This document shows, piece by piece, positions 54,367 through 64,000 of a DNA stretch of 64,000 bases. The DNA is taken from the NCBI GenBank assembly GCA_016699615.1, contig CP064984.1:2266001-2330000 (forward strand), read 5' to 3'. Position numbers and translations under genes: made by a program. Below the pieces are notes generated by a model. The model was not told where the DNA came from and did not search any database. It worked only from the letters and a program-made list of their open reading frames with translations. The stretch's first letter is position 1; the number at the start of each line of letters is the position of its first letter. This stretch comes from Sphingobacteriales bacterium. Its GTDB lineage: Bacteria; Bacteroidota; Bacteroidia; Chitinophagales; JADIYW01.

Positions 54367-57230
54367 TTATTCAAACAAATAAGCAATGTCTTCTTGAGTA
54401 AGATTTTTTACAAAATTTTCTTCAGCAACTATTAATGCATCTGATGTTACTTGTTTTCTTTCTTGTATAGATATTATTTTTTCTTCTATACTGTTTTTGC
54501 AAATCATTTTGTAAGCAAATACATTTTTTGTTTGTCCAATTCTATGTGTTCTGTCTATTGCTTGTTGTTGTATAGCTGTGTTCCACCATGGATCTACTAA
54601 AAATACATAATCAGCTGCAGTTAAATTTATTCCAGCATTTCCTGTTTTTAAGCTCATTAAAAATACTCTTTCTGTGCTGTCATCTTCCTGAAAAGCAGCA
54701 ACCATTTTTTGTCTATCTTCCACAGCTGTGTCGCCATCAAAATGAAAATAAGGAATATTGTTTTCTATTAATTTTTCAGCAATTAAATGCAACATACCTT
54801 TGAATTGAGAAAACACCAAAACTTTATTTTTAGATAAATTGTTGATGATTTCATCTAATAGCATATCAATTTTTATAGATGATGTCGTGCCAATATCATC
54901 TTGTTTGAGTAGCGTAGGAGAGCAGCATACTTGTCTTAATTTTATAATTCCTTGTAGAATATTTAATTTACTTTTTGCTAAACCATCGTTCTGTATGTTT
55001 AAAAATATACTCTTTCGTATCTGTGCTTTTATGGTATTGTACACTTCTTGCTGTTCATCATGCATATCACACCACAAAACTAGCTCAGTTTTTTCTGGCA
55101 AATCAGTGGCTACTTGTTGTTTGGTTCTTCTTAAAATAAATGGTGCTGTTATTTTTTGTAATGCAATTGTTTTTTCTTCATTTTTATCTCTGTCTATTGG
55201 CAATACATATTCTTGTCTAAAAAATTCTTGAGAACCTAAGTATTCTGGCAATAGATAATTTAACTGTGCATATAAATCAAATGTATTATTCATGATTGGT
55301 GTTCCACTCAATGCAATTTTGTGTTTTGCAATAATTTGATAAACTGCCTTTGTAGTTTGTGCATAATATGTCTTTATATTATGACTTTCATCTAATATAA
55401 TTGTATTCCAAAGTGTGTTTTTTATTTTTTCAATATCAGCACGCAATGTAGAATATGGTACAATCATAATGTTGGCTCCAGATTCTAAAAAGCTTGTAAA
55501 ATCTCTATTTTGTTGATAGTACAGAAAAGCATTGGCACTTGGTAAGAATTTTTCTAATTCATTTTTCCAATTATACATCAATGAACTAGGACAAACGATA
55601 ATAAATTTTTCTAATGTATTTTTTTCTAATTGATTGGCAATAAAACAAATTGTTTGAATGGTTTTACCAAGTCCCATGTCGTCTGCCAAGCATGCACCAG
55701 CATTGATTTCAGCTAATAAACAAAGCCATTCATATCCTTTTTGTTGGTATGGTCTTAGTGTTGCTTTTATACTATTTGGAACTGGATAAACTGTTGTTTC
55801 TATTTGTTGCCACAAGTTCCATTTTTCACGCCAATCATCTTTGATTATGAATTTTAATTCTGCAAGCTGTTTAATTTCTTCGTGTTGTAATAAAAGCCAT
55901 TTTGGAATAATGATTTTATTTTTTTCAATCTTACTATGTTTTATAATTAGTTCATAGTTGGTAATCCACTCTTCTGTAATGATGCCAATAGAATTGTCTT
56001 TTAATAAAATATTTCTTTGATGATTGAATAATGTTTTTGTAGTTCTGATAAAGAAATAATTTCATCGCCAAATGATACTTGCATTTTGGCTTCTATAATA
56101 TTTTCTATCGTTTTTAATTCTTCAAATTTTGTTTGTATGGAATGTTTAGAATATCTAAAATTTCCTAACATATCCATGCCTATTAATTCTACATTCTCTT
56201 CTAATAATTCATGGTATAATTTTAAAAACCAATTTTTCTTTTTTGCTTCATCAAAAGATAAATAATAGTAATTATTGAGTTGTTTAGAGAAATTTGGATG
56301 TTTGCTTTTTATATAACTAATAAAATCATTTTCTAAAGTTTCGTTGCGTTTTATAGTATAAATTTTTCCATCAATACTTGTTTCGTGTTCAGGTGCATAT
56401 GTGCCATCAATTAAAATATTATCGTATCTAAATTGTGGTGTAAGCATCAAAAAAGCGCCACTATTTACTTCACTAAAATAGATACAGTTTTTTGGAGCCA
56501 CATCAATTAAATTCTTGCTAAATATTTCTTTGCCATTAATTTTGTATAGATGTTCTATTTTTTTTACAATATTCTTTAGCAAGTATTGTTCGTCAAAAGT
56601 GTTGTTTTGATTGAGCTCTTTGTACAGCCAAATAAGATTGTAGTAGTCATCAATCTTTAAAAGGTAATAAGTGTTTTCTTTTTTTATTAAAAATTCATAG
56701 CATTCAACATCATCTATTGGAAAAGTATTGTTGTCAATATTTATATTAATACTAAATGTAAACTTGTCTTTTGTCCTTTTGTATAAGTTAATTTCAAGTG
56801 TAGGTTTGATGTCTGAAATACTACACGATGAAATTAAATAATTTCCTGTTTTTGGGTTTAGTATTCTTTGGTATAATTTATTCTCTTTACCATATTCAAT
56901 TACTAATTTTAAGTTGTCATACAATTCTCTGTTGTATGCTTTTGGTAAATAGTTTTCAAGATTACCACCAGATTTTTGTTTCTTAAAGAATTTTATAATT
57001 TCATTTTTTCTAAAATGATGATGCTCTTTTGTAAATAAATCAAAAGTTGCTTGTTCCGTTTTAGTAAATCGTAGATATTTTAGAATGTTTTCATCCAGAG
57101 TGTAGTTTTCAAAACGACTAAGATTGTTTTTGTTTTTTATAATTTCTAAAACGCTAAAAATATCATCTTGGTTGCTTATGTTTTCTGGGTGTAGACAAAA
57201 TGCGTGCTGTGCTTTATTATTTTGAGCCAT
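54367..57230 (-). CDS. SNF2-family DEAD/DEAH helicase, reading frame interrupted
   Basis: Two minus-strand frames join into a 954-residue SNF2 ATPase when one A is added to the A5 run (plus-strand T5 at 56034-56038). The N-terminal part runs from ATG 57230 to about 56040 (SFGDEIISLSELQK), and the repaired text continues TLFNHQRNILLKDNSIGIIT and WLLLQHEEIKQL into the helicase core. Motifs: LRPYQQKGYEWLCLLAEI, CLADDMGLGKTIQTICF (Walker A), ILDESHNI (DESH), ALSGTPIMNN, and in the second lobe LKTGNAGINLTAADYVFLVD and QAIDRTHRIGQTKNV. As sequenced, frame one stops at 56001 and the C-terminal frame could start only from TTG 55815. It abuts the peptidase gene tail-to-tail. Confidence 0.88.
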
Positions 57231-57250
57231 AAAACTTTCTAAAAAAAATA

Positions 57251-58615
57251 TTATAATATTTTGTCGTGTAAAATTAAAGTAGCAATGTAAAAATATAGTA
57301 AAAGTCCAGTTACATCAACTAGTGTAGCTACAAATGGTGCTGATGAAGTTGCTGGGTCAAACCCTAATTTTTTAAGTGCAAATGGTAACATGGAGCCACA
57401 CAAAGTTCCCCACATTACAATTCCAACAAGTGTTAAGCCAACAGTAATGGCAATATATATTGCATGTTCGCCATAAATATGTGTTGCTTCATTCCAAATA
57501 AATACTCTGAGAAATCCAAATACACCCAAAATTAATCCAAGAATTAATCCTGATAAAAATTCACGGCGCATTACATACCACCAATCTTTGAGTGTAATTT
57601 CTGCAATTGCTAATGAACGTATAATCAGTGTGGCTGCTTGTGAGCCTGAATTGCCACCACTTGAGATAATTAATGGAACAAATAATGCCAACACAACTGC
57701 TTTTGCAATATCTTCTTCAAAATGCGACATGGCAGATGCTGTTAGTAATTCGCCCAAGAATAATAAGGTAAGCCATCCAGCTCTCTTTTTTACCATTTCC
57801 AAAAGTGGTGTTTCTATGTATGGTAATTCTAATGAATCCATACCACCAAATTTTTGCATGTCTTCTGTGTTTTCTTCTTCTTCCACATCCATCACGTCAT
57901 CAAATGTAATGATGCCTACTAATGTTTTATCATGTGTGAGCACAGGAAGTGCTTGTCTGTCATATTGTTTAAAAAGTGTAATCACTGATTCTATATCATC
58001 AGTTACTGTTACATAGACAAATCTTTGGTCTATTAAATCTGCAATTAATGTTTGTGGATCAGCAAATAAAACATGCCCAATTCTAATGTCATCAATTAAT
58101 TTTCCTTTGTCATCAACAACATATAGCATATTTACGGTTTCGCTCCTTTTGCCATATCTTCTGATGTGTTCTAACACACGTTCTACTGTCCAATCTAATT
58201 TGATTGCAACATAATATGGTGTCATCATTCTACCAACTGAATTTTCTGGATAGCCTAACAAGCTTGATGCTACCTTTCTTTCTTCATCTGATAATAGATT
58301 GAGCGTTTTTTTAAGTATGTGTGATGGTAGTTCTTCTAATAGTTGTGTTCTGTCATCTGGCGACATATTATTTAAGATGTCTGCCATTTTTACTTGTCCT
58401 AAAGATTTGAGTAAACTTTGTTGTGTTTCTAATTCAATATGCTCAAATGTACGTGCCGCAATTTTTACTGGCAAAATTCTAAATACAATTACTTGTTGTT
58501 CAGGTTCAAGTGTTTCAATAAATTCAGCAATCTGGCTTGGGTGCGTAGCAACTAATTCAGTTCTGAGTTTGAACCAGTTTTTATTATTTAATAAGATATT
58601 TGCTTCTTGAAACAT
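57251..58615 (-). CDS. mgtE: magnesium transporter MgtE
   Basis: A 454-residue Mg2+ channel, normal for the family. The N-terminal domain contains LGQVKMADILNNMSPDDRTQLLEELP, which senses Mg2+. A pair of CBS domains follows (FVYVTVTDDIESVITLFKQYDRQALPV, then LVGIITFDDVMDVEEEE), and the C-terminal transmembrane core has GGNSGSQAATLIIRSLA and LPFALKKLGFDPATSSAPF, the selectivity region. It lies 20 bp downstream of the SNF2 gene on the same strand in the reverse sense of transcription order, so it may read into it. Confidence 0.96.
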   Translation of the reverse strand: MFQEANILLNNKNWFKLRTELVATHPSQIAEFIETLEPEQQVIVFRILPVKIAARTFEHIELETQQSLLKSLGQVKMADILNNMSPDDRTQLLEELPSHILKKTLNLLSDEERKVASSLLGYPENSVGRMMTPYYVAIKLDWTVERVLEHIRRYGKRSETVNMLYVVDDKGKLIDDIRIGHVLFADPQTLIADLIDQRFVYVTVTDDIESVITLFKQYDRQALPVLTHDKTLVGIITFDDVMDVEEEENTEDMQKFGGMDSLELPYIETPLLEMVKKRAGWLTLLFLGELLTASAMSHFEEDIAKAVVLALFVPLIISSGGNSGSQAATLIIRSLAIAEITLKDWWYVMRREFLSGLILGLILGVFGFLRVFIWNEATHIYGEHAIYIAITVGLTLVGIVMWGTLCGSMLPFALKKLGFDPATSSAPFVATLVDVTGLLLYFYIATLILHDKIL

Positions 58616-58671
58616 ACACGCTTGCCTAAGCTGTAAAAATAAGGAATTCGGTGTATATTCTTAATTAATTT

Positions 58672-59364
58672 TTAGGCTGTTGTAATTAATTTAAAACCAA
58701 CTCCATGCGTATTTTGTATTTCAACTGTATTGTCATCACTTAAATATTTTCTTAGTTTGGTTATATAAACATCCATACTTCTTCCGGCAAAATAACTGTC
58801 ATCTTTCCAAATTTTATTGAGTAAAATTTCTCTTCTAATTGGTTGGTTGATGTTTATTGCCAATTGTTCTAAAAGTGCTGTTTCTTTCTTGGTGAGTGAT
58901 TTTTCTTTTGTTGCAATTGTAAGTTTCAAATCATTTGCATCAAGTGTGCATTTTCCAAATTTATAGACTCTACTTGTTTCTTCTGGTTGTTTTATTCTTC
59001 TAAAAATAGCTTCCATTCTAAGTATCAATTCTTCGAAATTGAATGGTTTTGTCATATAGTCATCAGCACCTATGCTCAAGCCTTTTAGTTTGTCTTCTTG
59101 CATTTCTTTTGCAGTAAGAAAAATAATAGGTGTGTTGTTGCCTTTCTCTCTGATTTCTGATGCGAGCGTGAATCCATCTTTTTTTGGCAACATGACATCT
59201 AAGATATACATATCAAAATCTTGCTTGTATATTTCACGCTCTGCATCTACGCCATTCACACAATGTACTACATTGTAGTTTTTTTCTTCTAAGTTGTCTT
59301 TGATTACAAATCCTAGATTGTTGTCATCTTCTACTAATAATATTTTATATTGTTGTTGTGTCAT
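58672..59364 (-). CDS. OmpR-family response regulator (RprY-like)
   Basis: A 230-residue regulator. The receiver domain (residues 1-120) has acidic pocket residues in VEDDNN, the phosphorylated Asp in FDMYILDVMLPKKDG, a Thr in IIFLTAKEMQ and the Lys in MTKPFNFEEL. The winged-helix DNA-binding domain follows, with FGKCTLDANDLKL and RSMDVYITKLRKYL. It lies 2 nt after the histidine kinase gene, so the two are coupled. The pair resembles RprX/RprY of Bacteroides, an envelope-responsive system, but targets are unknown. Confidence 0.95.
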   Translation of the reverse strand: MTQQQYKILLVEDDNNLGFVIKDNLEEKNYNVVHCVNGVDAEREIYKQDFDMYILDVMLPKKDGFTLASEIREKGNNTPIIFLTAKEMQEDKLKGLSIGADDYMTKPFNFEELILRMEAIFRRIKQPEETSRVYKFGKCTLDANDLKLTIATKEKSLTKKETALLEQLAININQPIRREILLNKIWKDDSYFAGRSMDVYITKLRKYLSDDNTVEIQNTHGVGFKLITTA

Positions 59365-59366
59365 AT

Positions 59367-60629
59367 TTAGTTGTTTTTATAGAATGGAAACCAAAGTCTA
59401 AATGTAGAACCTATATTCGCTTCACTTCTTAAAGTTACAAAACCTTTATGTTGTTTCATCATGTTTTTAACATAAAATAACCCTAATCCAAAGCCTTTTA
59501 CATCATGTAGGTTTCCACTACTTAAACGATGAAATTTCTCAAATATTTTCTTTTGATTTTCTTTGCTAATGCCTTTTCCATTGTCTTCTACATCAATAAT
59601 TACAAATTCTTTCTGATTGCTTGTTTTTACACTAATAATTGGCTCTTGTTTGCTGTATTTCACTGCATTGTCTAATAGATTGAATACAATATTTTTAATG
59701 TGTATTTCATCGCCTTTTATGAAATAATTATTTGCATTTAAAACTACTTCTAGCTTTCCATTTAGGTCAATAATTCTTGGTTCAAAGTTTTTACATATTT
59801 CAATGATTAGTTCATGTAAATTTATGATACTTATACTTAAGCTGATCTTGTTGGATTCTATTTGCGAAACTTGAAGTACTCTTTCAACTTGGCTTTTTAA
59901 TCTTTCGTTTTCTTCATTTATAATTGATGCGTAGTGTTTTAGTTTTCTTGGATGGTTGATGATGTCATCTTTCATTAATACGCTACTAGATAATCCAATT
60001 GTTGCAATAGGTGTTTTAAATTCGTGTGTCATGTTATTTACAAAATCTGTTTTGATTTGCGTGAGTTGTTTTTGTCTTAATATTATTAAGATAGTATAAC
60101 TAAAAAATCCAAGAACTACAATTAATACAAATGAAAAGAAAATTAGTAGTTTAATGTCATCATCTAATAAAATGCTGGTGTTTTTGTCTAGTGTAATGTT
60201 GATATATTGTACAATACTACCAAATTGATAATTGATTGGCTTGAATTCTTTCTGAGTCATATCAATCTGTCCTCGCTTAATTTGTAAATTATTGAAGTCT
60301 TTAATTGTATAATCAATATTTGTTCTAATATTATTTATTTTATACTCTTTGTATATTGCTCTCTCAAAATTGCTGAGTGGAATAGGTTTGCTGAAAATAA
60401 TAGTGAAATTATTTTCAGTAGGTTGGTCAATTTTAAAGAAAACATCTTCGATTTTACTTTGAACGGCAATCTTATTAATTACATTTCTTGTTGAGATGAT
60501 TGTATTATTGCTAAATTTTTCGTTTTTATAATCAAAATTCTTTTTTACCCAAAATATTTGAGTAATAATAATTCCACCTAATGAAATAAAAGCCAAAATG
60601 ATGATATTTCTAATGACACTATTTTTCAT
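59367..60629 (-). CDS. sensor histidine kinase (RprX-like)
   Basis: A 420-residue membrane kinase. Two membrane helices, IIILAFISLGGIIITQIFW near residue 10 and LLIFFSFVLIVVLGFFSY near 160, flank an extracytoplasmic sensor. The H-box VNNMTHEFKTPIATIGLSS contains the phosphorylated His, and the N-box VFNLLDNAVKYSKQ, the G1 box IDVEDNGKGIS and the G2 box GFGLGLFYVKNMM are intact. The first ATG of the frame at 60629 overlaps the upstream small membrane protein by 4 nt. The response regulator starts 2 nt after its stop. Confidence 0.95.
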   Translation of the reverse strand: MKNSVIRNIIILAFISLGGIIITQIFWVKKNFDYKNEKFSNNTIISTRNVINKIAVQSKIEDVFFKIDQPTENNFTIIFSKPIPLSNFERAIYKEYKINNIRTNIDYTIKDFNNLQIKRGQIDMTQKEFKPINYQFGSIVQYINITLDKNTSILLDDDIKLLIFFSFVLIVVLGFFSYTILIILRQKQLTQIKTDFVNNMTHEFKTPIATIGLSSSVLMKDDIINHPRKLKHYASIINEENERLKSQVERVLQVSQIESNKISLSISIINLHELIIEICKNFEPRIIDLNGKLEVVLNANNYFIKGDEIHIKNIVFNLLDNAVKYSKQEPIISVKTSNQKEFVIIDVEDNGKGISKENQKKIFEKFHRLSSGNLHDVKGFGLGLFYVKNMMKQHKGFVTLRSEANIGSTFRLWFPFYKNN

Positions 60630-61033
60630 TCATCAATACGATTGATTAAAAATAAGACAGCTTTGTATACATTAGCCAAAAATTGAGTGCATAAATAAAA
60701 CACACAGATACTTAGTAGCATAACTTTTAATTCTGGTGCTATATTAAAAGTTTGGTAAACATAATTTACAATTAAATAGTAGGATAGAAGAATGGTGCAA
60801 AATATTATAAATGATATGATTAGATATGAAATGTATTTCTCTTTCGTAAAAACGCCCACAACTGTATTGCTTACAATAAAAAATAAAATAGGTGTTTGCA
60901 ATAAGGTACTTGTTGTTACTTTGTCTAAAGAAAATATCAGCGAAGCAATAAATAATAGAATCGACAATGTGATGATAGTAGCACATTGTATTAATAAGTT
61001 GAATTTTCTATAGCCAAAATAGGTAACTATCAT
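60626..61033 (-). CDS. small four-helix membrane protein upstream of the kinase
   Basis: A 135-residue protein with four hydrophobic stretches (LIQCATIITLSILLFIASLIF, TPILFFIVSNTVVGVF, YLIISFIIFCTILLSYYLIV and VMLLSICVFYLCTQFLANVY, each split by charged residues). No known domain. It overlaps the histidine kinase start by 4 nt (ATGA), so it leads the operon and may be an accessory sensor subunit. No -7 box was found upstream. Confidence 0.7.
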   Translation of the reverse strand: MIVTYFGYRKFNLLIQCATIITLSILLFIASLIFSLDKVTTSTLLQTPILFFIVSNTVVGVFTKEKYISYLIISFIIFCTILLSYYLIVNYVYQTFNIAPELKVMLLSICVFYLCTQFLANVYKAVLFLINRIDE

Positions 61034-61132
61034 TTTGTAATAGCTTTTTGATGAGGTAAATGTATAAATTATTTAAATAATTTTACATTTTTATTATTCT
61101 ATACTATTTCTTTTTGTGCTTATATTTATAGC

Positions 61133-61906
61133 ATGAACAATGAACATTTAATTGCTTTCGATAGGTTGATAAATATTATGAATGATTTGAGAGCAAAATG
61201 TCCGTGGGACAAAAAGCAAACTATTCAAACTCTTAGAACTTTGACCATCGAGGAAACTTATGAATTGGCTGATGCCATTTTGCAAGAAGATTGGACAAAT
61301 ATCAAAGAAGAACTGGGTGATTTGTATTTGCACTTAGTTTTTTATAGTAAAATAGCTGCAGAACAAGAAAAGTTTAGCATTGCAGAAGTTTTGAATAATG
61401 TGTGCGAAAAATTAATTCACAGACATCCACATGTGTATGGAAATGTAGAAGTTGTAGATGATGATGAAGTAAAAAGAAATTGGGAATTATTAAAACTACA
61501 AGAAGGAAAAAAATCTGTATTGCAAGGCGTACCCAATTCACTTCCACCATTGAATAAGGCATTACGCATTCAAGACAAAGCAAAAAATGTAGGCTTTGAA
61601 TGGGAAACTAAATCGCAAGTTTGGGAAAAAGTATTGGAAGAATTGGAAGAACTAAAGCAAGCAGAAGCAACTGAAGATACTAATAAAATTGAAGAAGAGT
61701 TTGGTGATGTCATATTTTCATTGGTAAATTATGCCAGATTTTTGAAAATAGATACAGAAGTTGCATTAGAAAAAACAAATCAGAAATTTATAACTAGATT
61801 TAAGAAGATGGAAAATTATGCTCAAGAAAACCAATTGCAATTAAATAAAATGACATTGACTGAGTTAGATGCATTGTGGGAAATGGCAAAAGAAAATAAA
61901 ATATAG
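61133..61906 (+). CDS. mazG: nucleoside triphosphate pyrophosphohydrolase MazG
   Basis: A 257-residue enzyme that hydrolyses NTPs and dNTPs to monophosphates, cleaning the nucleotide pool and affecting ppGpp. Two MazG domains are seen: the first with RAKCPWDKKQTIQTLRTLTIEE and EELGDLYLHLVF (Glu/Asp metal ligands), the second with KVLEELEELKQAEATED and EEFGDVIFSLVNYARF. The length fits. The following membrane protein gene starts 4 nt after the stop. Confidence 0.97.
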   Translation: MNNEHLIAFDRLINIMNDLRAKCPWDKKQTIQTLRTLTIEETYELADAILQEDWTNIKEELGDLYLHLVFYSKIAAEQEKFSIAEVLNNVCEKLIHRHPHVYGNVEVVDDDEVKRNWELLKLQEGKKSVLQGVPNSLPPLNKALRIQDKAKNVGFEWETKSQVWEKVLEELEELKQAEATEDTNKIEEEFGDVIFSLVNYARFLKIDTEVALEKTNQKFITRFKKMENYAQENQLQLNKMTLTELDALWEMAKENKI

Positions 61907-61910
61907 ATAA

Positions 61911-64000
61911 TTGAATGTAAAAAATACATATAGATTAGTTATTCTGTTGTCCTTGCTGTCTATCTTACTTGGAATTAACTATTATTTTTTAGATAATGTA
62001 GATATACAGACAGCCAAGAAAGTTGTGCAGAAATTAGTGAACAACAAAGAAAATGTTGCAACTGAATTAATTAATAGTAATAAATTTCTAACAAATTATA
62101 CAGACTTAAATTATCTAAATACTCTAAGAGCAGAATTGAGCAAAAATGATTTGCAATTATTTATTTACTCAAAAGATAATTTGTTTTTTTGGTCAGATAA
62201 TGAAACGATATTAAAAAATCCGAAGATAATTTATGATAGCGAAAATAGATTTGTAAAACAAGGCAATGGATTTTATGTTACAATACATAAATTTTTGCCA
62301 GATTTAGAACATCAGTTAATCATTTTAATTCCAGTTTATTATCAATATGCTATCAATAATCAATATTTGGTTAATGGCTTTGCATTTGACCATAGCATTT
62401 TAGATAAAGTAATTATTACTACAAAATCTACAGAACAAGAAAATTCAGTTTATAGTGTAAGTGGCGAAAAACTATTTTCTATTAAAGCATTAGACAGCAC
62501 AAAACATCCACCATATTTTATAATTTTTATGTGTGGCTTTTTAATTCTTGCATGCGTATATTATTATACAAAAATTGTTAGGTATTATTTGTCTTACAAT
62601 AAACGAAATGCATATTTATTAATTGCTTTGTTTGTTGTAGGTTGCGAAGTATTATTTAATCATACAAATATATTTTCAGATTTTTATAATTTCAAATTAT
62701 TCTCATCATCATTATATGCATCAAAATATTTAGGAAGCAATTTAGGCGTATTTATAGTTAGATTATTGTTGTTGATATGGTTGTTGTATTTTATCAAGTT
62801 TATAGAATATACTGAAAATGTTTTCTTACGTAAAATGTCATTAGCGTTGCCTGTATTTCATTTTTATTTTATTATATATGTAATAGAAAATATAATATTA
62901 AACTCAACTATTAATTTTAATTTTTTTTAGTACACATCAGTTAATATCTATTTGTATTTGGCATTGATATTATTTGGTTTGTTGTTCTTTACATTGTTCC
63001 AATTACTCAATTATATTTTTTATAGTAAAATTGAAAAACAAGATTTTTATCTAATTCTAATGCTTATTGCTATTGTATCAGTTGTAAGGTATGTTGTTAA
63101 TGGAAATGTATATTTTACACTATATCTAGCATTTTGGCTAAGTAGCTTTATTTTGATTTTTTACATCAAAAAAGAAATCCAATCCAAGTATTATTTTATT
63201 ACTTCTATTCTGATTATTGCAATGTTGGCAATGCTCACCACAACTTTGCTTTGGATATTTTCGAGTGATAAAGAATTAGAAATTAAAAAGAAAAAAATCC
63301 ATGAATTATATGCAGAAAGAGATTTGTTAGAAGAATTTGATATGGCAACCATCGAACAAAAAATTGCCAAGGATAATTTTATAAAACAATACATAGCAAA
63401 TCCATACTTGACAAATATTGATTTGAATGAAAGAGTTTTAAAATATCTATCTAAGTTTAATAAAAATTATATAATAAACTCATACACATTCGATGCTGAA
63501 AAAAATACACTCAAAGGCGTAGAAAATAAAACAGCTTATTATTTTGATAGAATGATAAATCTAAAGAAATCAGTACATATTACAGATTACTTTTATCACA
63601 TTCCATTAAAAGAAAGTGGCGAAAAATATGTAGCACGTTTTTTATATAACGATGATACACTCAATTATGGTTATATCTATATTGAATTAATTCCACGTAT
63701 ATTCAAAATCAATAGCGCATATCCAGAATTATTGACGAAGAATAAAACCTACTATGATGATATTTTTAAAAATTATTCTTACGCAATTTACCAAAACAAA
63801 CATCTAATAAAAAATAATGGTTTTTACCAATATGCAACTTATCTAGATTTTCGTAAATTAAAAAACGATGATTATAATATTGTAGATAAGTACAATTATA
63901 AGCACTTAATTTATTTTTCAAACGATAAAGCAATTGTAGTATCTGAGCCAAATAAATCATTGTGGGTTGCTATATCAGTCTTTTCACTCATGTTGTTCAC
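61911..64000 (+). CDS. N-terminal part of a large membrane sensor protein, in-frame TAG, runs off window
   Basis: A frame from TTG 61911 continues to the window end (about 696 codons) except for a TAG at 62928-62930 just after a T run. Before the stop is a helix (LVILLSLLSILLGINYYF), an extracytoplasmic segment and several helices to INFNFF. After it comes YTSVNIYLYLALILFGLLFF and four or more further helices, a coiled-coil region (KELEIKKKKIHELYAERDLL), then a soluble sensor-like part. The layout matches large Bacteroidota sensor histidine kinases, whose kinase domain would lie beyond the window. As sequenced, the product ends at 339 residues. Confidence 0.6.

Overview
The window is a chromosomal stretch from a low-GC (roughly 30% by eye) member of the Bacteroidota. 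The evidence is: the gene block bamD - rpoZ - coaBC - DUF4835; tsaD divergent from a very large TamB-like gene; Bacteroidota-type -7 promoter boxes (TAnnTTTG) in place of Shine-Dalgarno sites; many small lipoproteins; an RprXY-like two-component pair; and a YtxJ (bacillithiol-linked) protein. A Chitinophagales or Saprospiria-like lineage is a guess; the family cannot be fixed from this window. I see no prophage, insertion sequence, CRISPR array or rRNA.

Layout. 1-2.5 kb: small accessory genes (GNAT, SRPBCC, VOC) around an 84-bp tandem repeat with hairpins, then a tRNA-Gly/tRNA-Leu pair. 2.5-9 kb: FtsE-like ATPase, hemE, an RmlD-like reductase, and the bamD-rpoZ-coaBC-DUF4835 run. 8.7-18.7 kb: queD-like gene, lipA, a barrel-like protein, ytxJ, a 39-residue lipoprotein, mpl, a sulfotransferase, nuoE-nuoF without other nuo genes, and a large unknown helical protein. 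18.7-31 kb: methyltransferase, membrane protein, DUF4377/META lipoprotein, thioesterase, tsaD, tamB, di-haem peroxidase, ilvD. 31-45 kb: a Lys/Ala/Pro-repeat protein with an acidic tail followed by a HerA-like ATPase, aceA, a GMC oxidoreductase, serC, a FemAB-like protein, a prolyl oligopeptidase, pyrF, a MoeB-rhodanese protein, glutathione peroxidase, DUF4294. 45-64 kb: polyprenyl synthase, LOG-family protein, a second unknown helical protein, lipoproteins, an MBOAT/SGNH-like/M23 cluster, a SNF2 helicase, mgtE, a two-component system, mazG, and the start of a large membrane protein that runs off the window.

Two window-wide patterns stand out. First, at least nine places show a conserved reading frame interrupted: seven single-base indels (most at A/T homopolymers) in coaBC, DUF4835, a lipoprotein, serC, an unknown helical protein (twice) and a SNF2 helicase, plus in-frame stops in tamB (TGA) and in the last gene (TAG). 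Restoring one base returns each indel gene to its expected length. Because coaBC and serC are housekeeping genes, uncorrected sequencing error is the simplest explanation, but slippage or early gene decay should be tested. Second, eight of ten convergent gene junctions have zero or negative spacing, often with interlocked stop codons (TTAA) or directly abutting stops, and no room for intrinsic terminators.

The best candidates for undescribed biology are the repeat protein/HerA-ATPase pair, the 84-bp hairpin repeat with wobble-conserving changes, the two-member helical protein family, and the interlocked convergent architecture. None can be called a new system from sequence alone.
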